Assembly: GCA_947492105.1 (NCBI GenBank)
Contig: CANLMN010000002.1
Span: 1 to 64,000, forward strand
Direction of reading: 5' to 3'
Source: an uncultured Aquimarina sp.
Lineage (GTDB): Bacteria; Bacteroidota; Bacteroidia; Flavobacteriales; Flavobacteriaceae
DNA: 64,000 bases
Shown here: piece by piece, positions 39,968 through 48,476 of the stretch
Numbering within the stretch: the stretch's first letter is position 1
Layout: each line of letters starts with the position of its first letter
Notes under the pieces: generated by a model
The model's input: only the letters and a program-made list of their open reading frames with translations
Database searches by the model: none
Told to the model about the DNA's origin: nothing
Position numbers and translations under genes: made by a program

Positions 39968-40678
39968 TTAAAATTCTTTTTGTTTGATAGTCTTGAGTTC
40001 AAACCTTGTGCGGTTCCCTGTTAAACTCACACCTGACAAGGTATCATTTTTCAAAGGCTCACCCTCATATTCAAAATCTTTTTCTTTATCACTCAAATCA
40101 ATTGTCACGGTCATACCATTTGCATTTTCTGAAACGACTACCAATGTTATTTTTTCACCAACATTAATTTCTTTTTGTTTAATTCTTTCACCTTGTTCAT
40201 CCAGAAAATAATACTCTATAAAATTAGGCTCCGAATTATTCATCGGTTCTGTCTCTACAATATCTGGATGTTCCATCGCTTCCAAATCCGTAACATGCCA
40301 TGGTTTTTTAAGAATTACCGAACCAACTCTTAAAATCCCACAAGAAAAACCAATTTCTATAGTAGCTGGCTCCCCGCTATTCAACACTTGATTAACCCGA
40401 TAATAAAAAACATAGGTATCCCAAAACTCATAATCATACAGGGTACTCATGGCATCTTGCTTATAAAAACGAATAGATCCCTCTACCATTTGTTCGGCAT
40501 TCACCATTTGGTGAAGTAAGCTGGTATCACTGGTCAGTTCTATAGTCACATAAATTAAAGAACCATGAACACGACCTCTAGGTTTGCCTGTCATATCTTT
40601 CTTTTGACCAAAGGCCAGACGACATCGCAAAACCGTTATTTTACGCTGATTTACAAACAAATGGGCTAAAAAAGACAT
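39968..40678 (-). CDS. tssD: T6SS tube protein TssD (Hcp-like) with C-terminal extension
   Basis: The protein is 236 residues. Residues 1 to about 130 match the Bacteroidetes (subtype iii) TssD pattern: start MSFLAHLFV, TGKPRGRVHG, FYKQDAMSTLYDYEF, DTYVFYY and the late strand LRVGSVILKKPW. A normal TssD is about 130 residues. Here about 80 extra residues follow (IEYYFLDEQGERI, INVGEKITLVVV, DFEYEGEPLKNDT), which also occur in the second TssD at 45852. Such extensions probably hold a cargo domain. No other T6SS structural genes are nearby, so this is an orphan tube gene at the head of an effector cassette. Confidence 0.85.
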   Translation of the reverse strand: MSFLAHLFVNQRKITVLRCRLAFGQKKDMTGKPRGRVHGSLIYVTIELTSDTSLLHQMVNAEQMVEGSIRFYKQDAMSTLYDYEFWDTYVFYYRVNQVLNSGEPATIEIGFSCGILRVGSVILKKPWHVTDLEAMEHPDIVETEPMNNSEPNFIEYYFLDEQGERIKQKEINVGEKITLVVVSENANGMTVTIDLSDKEKDFEYEGEPLKNDTLSGVSLTGNRTRFELKTIKQKEF

Positions 40679-40804
40679 GGTAAGCTGATTTTAGACTAAA
40701 TATACGTTTTTTATCAAATTTGCAATTAGTTTTAATCATTATGTAAGGATGTGATTTCTCGCACGACTTCTTGACCTCCAACTTATCATAATAAAAAAAA
40801 CATC

Positions 40805-41521
40805 ATGAAAACAACACTCTCAACGCTTCTATTACTTCTTCTTTTTGGTCAGTTTGTAAATGGTCAATGTGAAAGAAAAGGAACTTTTGTGGCCATTGCC
40901 GACCCAGTAAATTACCCAATTAGTGGTACTGCAACATTAGAATCCTTGCAAGATGGTAGCAAAAAAGTCAATTTTGATATGTTTTCTACAGTTCAGGGTA
41001 AAGTTCTTCATACTTTTTTATCTGTTGATGAAAATTATAACCCAGGTGTAGATCTACAAATTTCTGATCGTGAGTTATACGTTGATGAAATAAATAATAT
41101 CAAAGGAACTTTGCGAGATCCTATATCTGGACCACGATCTTTTAATGTCCCAAGTACTGTAGAATTTGATGAATATAATTATGTAATCGTATATTGTATC
41201 TCTGCTAGCGCACTTTGGGGGCGTGCCAAATTAGAAAATTCTACTGGTGCTGGTTGTAACACCCTCTCCACAGAAAGATTCACTACAGAGGAGCTTCGTG
41301 TATTTCCTAATCCAGTGACAGATCAATTGCACATTAACCTAAAAAGCTTGAGTTCTGCTAGCTTCAAAATATTTACACTCCACGGCCAATTAGTCAAAAC
41401 AGTTGCTGCAACAAACAGAACAAACTCACAAATTGATGTGTCAAATATAGAATCTGGTTTATATTTGTTAGAAATATCAAGTAATAACAAGGTTGGCTAT
41501 CAACGCCTACTCGTGAATTAA
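40805..41521 (+). CDS. Secreted DM13-domain protein with T9SS sorting domain
   Basis: The protein is 238 residues with a signal peptide (LSTLLLLLLFGQFVNGQ). Residues about 25-145 match the DM13 domain pattern (YPISGTATLESLQDGSKKV, FLSVDE, SFNVPSTVEFDEYNYVIVYC, then ALWGRAKL). DM13 is thought to act in redox reactions through its Cys. The C-terminus is a T9SS type A sorting domain (VFPNPVTDQLHI, ESGLYLLEISS). The PNP gene starts 8 bases after its stop, so the two may be co-transcribed. Confidence 0.78.
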   Translation: MKTTLSTLLLLLLFGQFVNGQCERKGTFVAIADPVNYPISGTATLESLQDGSKKVNFDMFSTVQGKVLHTFLSVDENYNPGVDLQISDRELYVDEINNIKGTLRDPISGPRSFNVPSTVEFDEYNYVIVYCISASALWGRAKLENSTGAGCNTLSTERFTTEELRVFPNPVTDQLHINLKSLSSASFKIFTLHGQLVKTVAATNRTNSQIDVSNIESGLYLLEISSNNKVGYQRLLVN

Positions 41522-41529
41522 TACCGTAC

Positions 41530-42342
41530 ATGATAAAATATATAGAAGAAACCGCAGCATATTTACAAAACAAAGGATTTGAAAAACCCGAAATAGGCAT
41601 CATATTAGGAACTGGACTAGGACAACTATTGGATGAGATAGAAATACTGGTCGAGGTGAGCTATAACCACATCCCAAACTTCCCCACAGCTACTGTAGAA
41701 TTCCACAAAGGAAAAATGTTATATGGTAACCTAGAAGGAAAGAAAGTGATTGTCATGCAAGGACGTTTCCACCTTTATGAAGGGTATACGTTACAAGATG
41801 TCACCTATCCGGTTCGTGTAATGCACCATCTAGGGATCAAAACCTTATTGGTATCTAATGCCTCTGGAGCGATTAATCTAGATTTTAACAAAGGTGAGTT
41901 AATGCTTATCGATGATCATATCAATCTACAAGGTGGTTCGCCACTAGCTTTTAAAGGTGTAGAAAAAATGGGTTCCCGTTTTACCGATATGAGTGCCCCA
42001 TATGATGCAGAAATTAATACAAAAATCATTCAAATTGCAGCAGATAAAGGAATAAAACTACACCAAGGCGTTTATGCCTCTGTAGTAGGACCACAATTAG
42101 AAACACGTGCAGAATACCGATACCTCAAAATCATTGGTGCAGATGCTGTAGGAATGAGTACGGTGCCAGAAATTATCGTGGCAAATCACCTAGCACTACC
42201 TGTAGCTGCTGTATCTGTCCTTACTGACGAATGTGATCCGGATAACCTAAAACCTGTGAATATCGAAGAAATTATTGCTATGGCTGCCAAGGCAGAGCCC
42301 AATATGATTATTTTATTCAAAGAATTAATTAAAAGCTTATAG
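41530..42342 (+). CDS. punA: Purine nucleoside phosphorylase, PNP-I type
   Basis: The protein is 270 residues. Conserved motifs are ILGTGLGQL (phosphate binding), GRFHLYEGY, LLVSNASGAIN, VGPQLETRAEYR and VGMSTVPE, typical of trimeric PNPs acting on guanosine and inosine. The enzyme cleaves nucleosides with phosphate to a free base and ribose-1-phosphate. It stands just before arsM and other arsenosugar-type genes, where a nucleoside phosphorylase could release adenine from the arseno-adenosine intermediate. That link is inference. Confidence 0.92.
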   Translation: MIKYIEETAAYLQNKGFEKPEIGIILGTGLGQLLDEIEILVEVSYNHIPNFPTATVEFHKGKMLYGNLEGKKVIVMQGRFHLYEGYTLQDVTYPVRVMHHLGIKTLLVSNASGAINLDFNKGELMLIDDHINLQGGSPLAFKGVEKMGSRFTDMSAPYDAEINTKIIQIAADKGIKLHQGVYASVVGPQLETRAEYRYLKIIGADAVGMSTVPEIIVANHLALPVAAVSVLTDECDPDNLKPVNIEEIIAMAAKAEPNMIILFKELIKSL

Positions 42343-42404
42343 TATTTTGATTTCTCTAAACAGAAAGAATATCAAAAAACAGAAATAACCCTTTAACATA
42401 ATAA

Positions 42405-43373
42405 ATGAGCTACTTAGAAACTACTAAAGACGTATATAGAGATGCAGCACTAACTCCTGATATAGGACTCTGTTGTACCACCAACCCCATCTGGCAATTG
42501 CCTGGACTATCCATTCCAAAAATCATGCAAGAGATGAATTACGGATGTGGAAGCACCGTTAATGCTCAAGATTTGGTTAATAATCCCAAAGTCCTTTATG
42601 TAGGAGTGGGTGGTGGAATGGAATTATTGCAGTTTGCATATTTCTCTCGTCAAAAAGGAGGAGTCATTGGTGTGGATATTGTGGATGAAATGCTAGAAGC
42701 TTCTAGAAAGAATTTTATAGAAGCAGAAGCAGAGAATGATTGGTTCAAAAGTGAATTTGTAGAACTGGTCAAAGGAGACGCCCTCAACCTTGCAGTAGCC
42801 GATGAAAGCATCGATGTAGCAGCGCAGAATTGTTTGTTTAACATCTTCAAAGCTGATGATCTCAAACGTGCGATTCAAGAAATGTATCGTGTTCTAAAAC
42901 CACATGGTAGATTAGTCATGAGTGACCCTACCTGTGAACAACCAATGAATGATCGATTGAGGAATGATGAACGATTACGTGCACTATGTCTCAGTGGCAG
43001 CCTCTCTATTGCAGACTATGTAAAAGCGCTTACTGATGTAGGCTTTGGAACTATCGAAATTAGAGCTCGTAAGCCTTATCGAATTTTAGATCCCAAAAAT
43101 TATGATACCGAAGAACTTATTTATATCGAATCGATAGAAGTAGCTGCGATCAAAGATCCAATGCCAGAAGATGGTCCCTGTATTTTTACAGGCAAAGCAG
43201 CCATTTATTATGGTGATCAGGATTATTTTGATGATGACAAAGGACATATCCTACTCAAAAATCAGCCTTTGGCAATTTGTGACAAAACCGCTAATGCCTT
43301 GGCAGCTCTAGAAAGAGATGATATTTATATAAGTGAATCTACGTGGCACTATGATGGTGGTGGCTGCTGTTAA
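42405..43373 (+). CDS. arsM: Arsenite S-adenosylmethionine methyltransferase, arsenosugar-associated type
   Basis: The protein is 322 residues. The N-terminus has the paired cysteines GLCCTT, and the C-terminus ends in a GGGCC pair, both suited to As(III). The class I methyltransferase core shows VLYVGVGGGMELLQFA (motif I) and GVIGVDIVDEML (motif II). MSDPTCEQPMN and LRALCLSG supply further cysteines. The enzyme methylates arsenite and belongs to the branch linked to arsenosugar synthesis. Its neighbours PNP, DUF547 and a GT2 fit that setting, but the radical-SAM protein ArsS is not in the window. Confidence 0.9.
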   Translation: MSYLETTKDVYRDAALTPDIGLCCTTNPIWQLPGLSIPKIMQEMNYGCGSTVNAQDLVNNPKVLYVGVGGGMELLQFAYFSRQKGGVIGVDIVDEMLEASRKNFIEAEAENDWFKSEFVELVKGDALNLAVADESIDVAAQNCLFNIFKADDLKRAIQEMYRVLKPHGRLVMSDPTCEQPMNDRLRNDERLRALCLSGSLSIADYVKALTDVGFGTIEIRARKPYRILDPKNYDTEELIYIESIEVAAIKDPMPEDGPCIFTGKAAIYYGDQDYFDDDKGHILLKNQPLAICDKTANALAALERDDIYISESTWHYDGGGCC

Positions 43374-43437
43374 TTAAACCCTAAATCTATAAACTATGAA
43401 TCGTAAGGATCAGTATGCATCTTGGACTAATGGTGAT

Positions 43438-44409
43438 ATGAAGAAAATTTTTATTCCCTTAGCCTGTACTTTTCTTGTTGCTTGTGGCAGCTCGAAAGAA
43501 ATCGCAAAACAAACGTCTAATGAACAAGAGATTGTTGTAGCTACCGCAAAAGAAGTAGCAACTCCTGTTGTCAAAAAAGTAGTGGATACTACAGTTAGTA
43601 TCGTTGCAAAAACAGCATCTACTATGCGCAAATCTGGGCCTTCTGAGCCGCAAATCATGACGACTCCAGAAGAGGCATCACAACAACAGATATCCGCAAC
43701 CAAAAAAACTGTTCAGAAGACTGTTCAAAAAAAGATCGCTAAACCCAAAAAAGCACTGGCATCCAAGACTATTGATCATACGCCATGGAACACTTTATTA
43801 CAAAAAAATGTTACTGCTGATGGAAGAGTCAACTACAAAGGATTCCAAAAAGACCTCCCGTCTTTTAAAACTTATCTAAAAACGATCTCCTCTACCACAC
43901 CGCAAAGTACTTGGTCCAAAAATCAAAAACTAGCGTATTGGATGAATGCCTATAATGCCTACACCATTAAATTAATTCTAGATAACTATCCTATAAAGAG
44001 TATCAAGGATATCAAAAAACCTTGGGATCTTCGATTTTTTCAAATAGGAGAAAAATGGTACAATCTCAACGAAATAGAACATCAAATTCTACGTAAAATG
44101 GGTGATCCAAGAATCCATTTTGGTATAAACTGCGCTTCTTTTTCATGTCCACCATTAGCAAACAAAGCGTTTACTCCTGCCAATGTCAACAAAGAGTTGG
44201 ATAGACTAGCGATAGCATTTGTAAACGACAAAAAACGCAACGAAATCAGTGCCAATGAGATCCAAATATCCAAAATTTTTCAATGGTTTGGCAAAGATTT
44301 CAAATCAAATGGTTCTTTGATCGATTTTCTCAATAAATATGCAAAGACAAAAATTAGCCCAACTGCCAAAAAGAGTTTCAAAGACTACAATTGGAATTTA
44401 AACGAATAA
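43438..44409 (+). CDS. DUF547 lipoprotein
   Basis: The start at 43438 is chosen because it gives a lipobox (FIPLACTFLVACGSS); an upstream ATG at 43396 would bury it. The mature N-terminal 100 residues are Lys/Thr/Ala-rich and look like a linker. The C-terminal 220 residues form a DUF547 domain (WMNAYNAYTIKLIL, RIHFGINCASFSCPPL). Its Cys and His pattern suggests a papain-like fold. It lies between arsM and a glycosyltransferase and probably shares their operon. The role is unknown. Confidence 0.85.
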   Translation: MKKIFIPLACTFLVACGSSKEIAKQTSNEQEIVVATAKEVATPVVKKVVDTTVSIVAKTASTMRKSGPSEPQIMTTPEEASQQQISATKKTVQKTVQKKIAKPKKALASKTIDHTPWNTLLQKNVTADGRVNYKGFQKDLPSFKTYLKTISSTTPQSTWSKNQKLAYWMNAYNAYTIKLILDNYPIKSIKDIKKPWDLRFFQIGEKWYNLNEIEHQILRKMGDPRIHFGINCASFSCPPLANKAFTPANVNKELDRLAIAFVNDKKRNEISANEIQISKIFQWFGKDFKSNGSLIDFLNKYAKTKISPTAKKSFKDYNWNLNE

Positions 44410-44499
44410 TATTATTTTTGTTATCAAAGCATCCTTTCTTGTTGGATCAACACAAAAAAGGAATGGCCTGATCATTAAAAAGCCCTAAATAATACATTT

Positions 44500-45189
44500 C
44501 TGAAAATCTCAATTATCATTCCGGTATATAACGAAGCAGCCACGATAAGTAGGCTGCTTTCGTATCTGAACACCGAAGCCAAAGGTAATTGTATAGAAGA
44601 AATTTTGATCATCGATGGTCAAAGTACGGATGATCTCAAAACAGCATTATCAAATCACCCAAAGGTAAAACACATACTGTCAGAAAAAGGACGAGCCAAA
44701 CAAATGAATCTAGGGGCATCCGTGGCAAAGGGCAAAATCCTTTATTTTTTGCATGCCGATTCTTATCCTCCCAAAAACTTTGACGCTCATATCCTAAATG
44801 CGGTAACAAACGGTCGCAAAGCCGGTTGTTTTAGAATGCGATTTGATAGTTTTCATTGGTGGTTACTCATCATGAGTTGGTGTACTCGATTTAATAGCAA
44901 ACGATGTCGCGGAGGTGATCAATCACTTTTTATTACAAAATCTCTTTTTGAACAGCTACAAGGATATGATGAGGAGTACATTATCTATGAAGACAACAAA
45001 TTCATCAAGAAACTCTATGACATCAAAGAGTTTACCGTGCTCCCTTATTGGCTCACCTCTTCTTCTAGACTCTACAAAAGACATGGCGTATGGAAATTAC
45101 AGTATCATTTCCTAAAAATTCATCACATGAATGCCAAAGGTGCCAGTGCATCAGAACTCTATGCTTATTACAAAAAGAACATTTCGTAA
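44500..45189 (+). CDS. Family 2 glycosyltransferase (TIGR04283 type), CTG start
   Basis: The conserved GT-A start KISIIIPVYNEAATI lies upstream of the first ATG, which is only at 44605. The frame is closed by a TAA at 44476, and the only plausible start before the motif is CTG at 44500. That gives 229 residues with the DxD-like HADSYPP and the CRGGDQSLF motif. TIGR04283 proteins are linked to arsenosugar synthesis and fit after arsM and the DUF547 gene. The rare start codon, or an undetected ATG caused by a sequence error, should be noted. Confidence 0.82.
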   Translation: MKISIIIPVYNEAATISRLLSYLNTEAKGNCIEEILIIDGQSTDDLKTALSNHPKVKHILSEKGRAKQMNLGASVAKGKILYFLHADSYPPKNFDAHILNAVTNGRKAGCFRMRFDSFHWWLLIMSWCTRFNSKRCRGGDQSLFITKSLFEQLQGYDEEYIIYEDNKFIKKLYDIKEFTVLPYWLTSSSRLYKRHGVWKLQYHFLKIHHMNAKGASASELYAYYKKNIS

Positions 45190-45202
45190 AAATTGTTCTC
45201 TC

Positions 45203-45238
45203 GTTTTGATAGATTGCCCAAAGCGATCAAAATTTTTG
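45203..45238 (+). terminator. Weak terminator after the arsenosugar-type block
   Basis: TTTTGAT and ATCAAAA form a stem around a 15-base loop, followed by TTTTTG. The stem is AT-only and the loop is long. Confidence 0.35.
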
Positions 45239-45311
45239 TTCTAGAGAGTATTCTACTCCCATCTTTATCACAGGATCAAAAACAATCTTTGTTTTAACTA
45301 AAAATCATATC

Positions 45312-45448
45312 ATATCAGTTAAAATGTAATTGTCGGCTAAAACAATTAAACTATTTTTCGCTAGTTTGAGCTACGATTTATTTTTTTAGCGAAAAAATAG
45401 TAGAAAAAGAACCGAAGTATTAGCCTATAAGTATTTTTTAAATGGTAT
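45312..45448 (+). repeat. Hairpin repeat family B, copy B3
   Basis: The copy runs from TATCAGTTAAAATGTAATTG to TTTTTTAAATGGTAT and carries AATAGTAGAAAAAGAACCGA. The end arms are complementary. It is the first member of a B-A-C cluster that fills the gap before the second TssD gene. Confidence 0.75.
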
Positions 45449-45458
45449 CATCCAAATA

Positions 45459-45573
45459 ATACCATTTGTTGTTTGAATTTACCGGAAAGAAAAATTAAGA
45501 TTTTTTTGTTTCTGCTGAAGCTGAGGCGAAAAAAGAAAATTTTATCCCAGTAAATTCAAAGGATAAATGGTAT
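45459..45573 (+). repeat. Hairpin repeat family A, centre-deleted copy A4
   Basis: The 115-bp copy starts ATACCATTTGTTGTTTGAAT and ends AAAGGATAAATGGTAT. It keeps both outer arms but lacks about 48 bp in the middle, and TGCTGAAGCTGAGG joins the arms directly. It starts 10 bases after B3 ends, and C3 begins at its end. Confidence 0.85.
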
Positions 45574-45703
45574 AAGCTATATAATATCGCGCATCGACTC
45601 GTTCCTATATTCCATAACTCAGGTTATGCAATAGCATCTCGGTGTTGTTACATCAAAAAATAACAGTGTTAGTAATACGATTTTACATACCTAAATTAGT
45701 TTT
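45574..45703 (-). repeat. Hairpin repeat family C, copy C3
   Basis: The copy shares TATGCAATAGCATC, AACAGTG and ACGATTTTACATACCTAAAT with copies C1 and C2. Its centre is CATAAC-TCAG-GTTATG, in which the G-C pair of C1 is replaced by an A-T pair at the matching position. Confidence 0.75.
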
Positions 45704-45851
45704 ATAGGTAAATCACAGACAGCAGTGCATTCATTATAAATATTTTGTAGTATTTTGTAGTGTTCTTTTTTTTCTACAAACATAGCAGTATCACAGTCCT
45801 TTTGATACCGAAATGGAAAGAAAAAGCATTACAAAACTAAAACACCAATCT

Positions 45852-46547
45852 ATGTCTTTTTTAGCGCACTTGTTTATTAATGATAGAGTCATCAATGTAC
45901 AATCATCAAGAATTCGTTTTTTGCAACATAAAGATATTGCAGGAAAACCCTGCGGTAGAATTAACGGAGGGCAGTTCACTCTTGTTCTAGAAATGGATGG
46001 CAAAACGGATTTGTTGCACCAGATGATGGCCATAGACCAAAGGGTCGAGGGGCAGGTCCGTTTTTACAAAAGAGACGGAATGAGTCGACTGATAGATTAC
46101 GAGTTCAAAGACACGTATGTTTATAAATATCGAATGACACAAACCGCCAACGGCACTAATCCTGCGCTTATTGAGGTGAGTTTTTCTCCAGGAGCCCTAC
46201 AAATAGGTCATGTGATATACCGCAAACCGTGGTCTGATGCTGAGTTTAACGTCATAGAAGCCGAACCTACACCAGCTCCTGAGCAATTACCAAAAGTACT
46301 GGATTACTATATTACAAATAGTCATAATGAGAGAATAGAAAGTGCAGAAATTGGAGATCTCATTTATCTAAAATTAAGAACCAGAAACATGATTGGAGAC
46401 AAAATGGATTTAAACCTGAACAATCCCTTACAGGACTACCTATATGAAGGTGAGAGATTAGTAAATGACACACTTACTGATTTTATGATCGAAAAAGACG
46501 ATGTAAAGATTGAATTGGAAGTAGTCGCACAAGAAAATCCGGAGTAA
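45852..46547 (+). CDS. tssD: T6SS tube protein TssD (Hcp-like), second copy with the same extension
   Basis: The start at 45852 (MSFLAHLFINDRVINVQ) is chosen because it matches the family N-terminus; an open frame from 45813 adds 13 unrelated residues. The 231-residue protein has the TssD core (AGKPCGRINGGQF, RVEGQVRFYKRDGMS, FKDTYVYKY). A C-terminal domain follows (DYYITNSHNERI, IGDLIYLKLRT, YLYEGERLVNDT) that matches the first TssD at 39968. It heads a second effector cassette, with the effector starting 48 bases downstream. Confidence 0.86.
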   Translation: MSFLAHLFINDRVINVQSSRIRFLQHKDIAGKPCGRINGGQFTLVLEMDGKTDLLHQMMAIDQRVEGQVRFYKRDGMSRLIDYEFKDTYVYKYRMTQTANGTNPALIEVSFSPGALQIGHVIYRKPWSDAEFNVIEAEPTPAPEQLPKVLDYYITNSHNERIESAEIGDLIYLKLRTRNMIGDKMDLNLNNPLQDYLYEGERLVNDTLTDFMIEKDDVKIELEVVAQENPE

Positions 46548-46595
46548 GCTCAAAAACAATAGAAACGCTATCAAAACGTATAAAAAACAACGGTA

Positions 46596-48476
46596 ATGAA
46601 TACTCCAGAATCAGAAAAAACTAGTTTTACCATTACTTTTAGAGATGGAACATCTCATTCAGTTTACTTAGCTGCAAAAGATATAAATGATGGTGTTTGG
46701 CTTAATCACAAAGGAGAAAAACTACAGCAAGTAAATGATTTGACCACAAAGGTAGTATTTGGAGAATCCGTTAAAATTCAAATCAAAACATCTGGTGCAA
46801 AAGATGGAACAAAAGTAAACGTAAAAATTAAAGCCAAAATAGAAAAACAAGATGTTAAAAATTTTCCGGAAATAGTACATACCCTAGAGGTTAAAGACAA
46901 TACCGCCACTTTGGATGATTACTACATAGACCCCAAATGGTATAATGAAGAAATTGAAAATTATCATTACAAAAGTGAAAAAATCGATGGCTACAACTAT
47001 AAAGCGTATCAAACAGGCATCAATCCAAAGAAAACTATAACCTTTAGTTTTGATGCCAAATTCGAAGCAAAAGAATGGGATACTGCCAAGACCTTTCCCA
47101 AAAACACCACTGAAACACTAAAACCAATAACGTATCGCAGGAATTATGAAGAGTTGATGGGGTTGTACAAATACGAGGATTTGACCAAAAAACCCAAACA
47201 TTCAAAAACCAAAGATGCAGTTGATAATTTTGAAAATCATTATTTAACAAAAAACAATGAAATCAAAATTATCGTTGATGAATTTGTTGCTGAGATCATC
47301 AAAAAAGGCTACAAAGATGATCACGAGGAAAAAAATCGAATAACAACAATTGTTACAGAAAAATCCAAGGCCTTATGGGATGCTGCCGTTGATAAAGTAC
47401 AAAATGGGTCCCTTGATGATCGTCCACTGTACTGGGCAAGAAACAAAATGCAAGTATCTTTAAAACGGCATCCTCTTTTTAAAGACGATTTTGATTCTGA
47501 AACTTCTCTTATTGCAAAAGGAACGAAGTTAGAAGCGGTTATCAGTATATTCGAAGAAAAAAGTCGCAATTACACAGGTACGGATATTGATTTCTCAAAA
47601 GCTCCTGAGGGGATGAAAAAACTTTTAATCACTGGGTTTGACCCATTTTCTTTAGACCCTTTACATAATGGCAATCTATTACAAAGTAATCCTGCTGGAG
47701 TAAACGCTTTAGCACTTCATAATACAATTATTGACAACTATTTTATACAAACCTTTATTGCTCCCGTTCGGTACAAAGATTTTGATGAATTTAAAAATGG
47801 AAATGGAATTATAGAAGAATTTGCTGCACCTTTAATACCCAAAGTAGACCTGATTATGACCGTGAGCCAAGGAGGAATATTTAGATTTGATATAGACAGA
47901 TTTCCTGCAAGAAATAGAGGCGGTCAAAGTGATAATATGTTTTGGGGAAATAGTAAACCTTCTCTGAATAAAACATTCTTTAAGCAGCTGACTATTTCAG
48001 GCAAAGAATTTTACGAAACGACTCTGCCTTATAAAAAAATAGTACCCGCTGCCAATAAAGCATCTGATATCTTTTGGATCTATTTTAATCAGACCTTTAA
48101 AGCCAAAGGGAAAAAATACACCAATGATGCTATAGAAGGAACAGAAAAAATAGAGAATATTAGTGATAACACCCCTCAAAACAATTGTATTATTAATAGT
48201 TTAGAAGAATTGCAATCTTTAAAATCCATCGAAGGTTCTGGGAGTTTCTATCTTTCTAATGAAATCTATTACAGAATAGCAAAGCTTAGAGAAAAAACAA
48301 AGCCTGAACTACCTACAGGACATTTGCACATCCCCTGTATACAATTATCAAATCATGTGAAATCATATTACATCAGTCAAGGCACTAGAAATGCACATAA
48401 ATTAACAACCGACATCAATCCTCTTACCAAGGAATTAATAAAAAATATTAAAGAAATTATCAAAAAATGTGATTAA
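46596..48476 (+). CDS. Candidate T6SS effector with C-terminal C15-like (pyroglutamyl-peptidase-like) domain
   Basis: The protein is 626 residues with no signal peptide. The N-terminal 130 residues (GESVKIQIKTSGAKDGTKV) look like the adaptor domain also seen on the TssD extensions. A helical linker follows. From residue 340 the sequence matches peptidase family C15: KKLLITGFDPF, TVSQGGIFRFDIDRF, TTLPYKKIV, SGSFYLSNEIYY and GHLHIP. In true C15 enzymes the triad is Glu, Cys, His. Here the best alignment puts Asp434 and Ser554 at the Glu and Cys places, with His578 kept. It may be a changed hydrolase or a binding domain. The coupled exported gene downstream supports an effector role. Confidence 0.62.
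   Translation: MNTPESEKTSFTITFRDGTSHSVYLAAKDINDGVWLNHKGEKLQQVNDLTTKVVFGESVKIQIKTSGAKDGTKVNVKIKAKIEKQDVKNFPEIVHTLEVKDNTATLDDYYIDPKWYNEEIENYHYKSEKIDGYNYKAYQTGINPKKTITFSFDAKFEAKEWDTAKTFPKNTTETLKPITYRRNYEELMGLYKYEDLTKKPKHSKTKDAVDNFENHYLTKNNEIKIIVDEFVAEIIKKGYKDDHEEKNRITTIVTEKSKALWDAAVDKVQNGSLDDRPLYWARNKMQVSLKRHPLFKDDFDSETSLIAKGTKLEAVISIFEEKSRNYTGTDIDFSKAPEGMKKLLITGFDPFSLDPLHNGNLLQSNPAGVNALALHNTIIDNYFIQTFIAPVRYKDFDEFKNGNGIIEEFAAPLIPKVDLIMTVSQGGIFRFDIDRFPARNRGGQSDNMFWGNSKPSLNKTFFKQLTISGKEFYETTLPYKKIVPAANKASDIFWIYFNQTFKAKGKKYTNDAIEGTEKIENISDNTPQNNCIINSLEELQSLKSIEGSGSFYLSNEIYYRIAKLREKTKPELPTGHLHIPCIQLSNHVKSYYISQGTRNAHKLTTDINPLTKELIKNIKEIIKKCD

Noticed and set aside
47613-48476. C15-like domain read as a housekeeping pyroglutamyl peptidase (pcp)
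   Set aside because: The domain is fused to a long N-terminal region, follows a TssD gene, and lacks the expected catalytic Cys and Glu in the best alignment.
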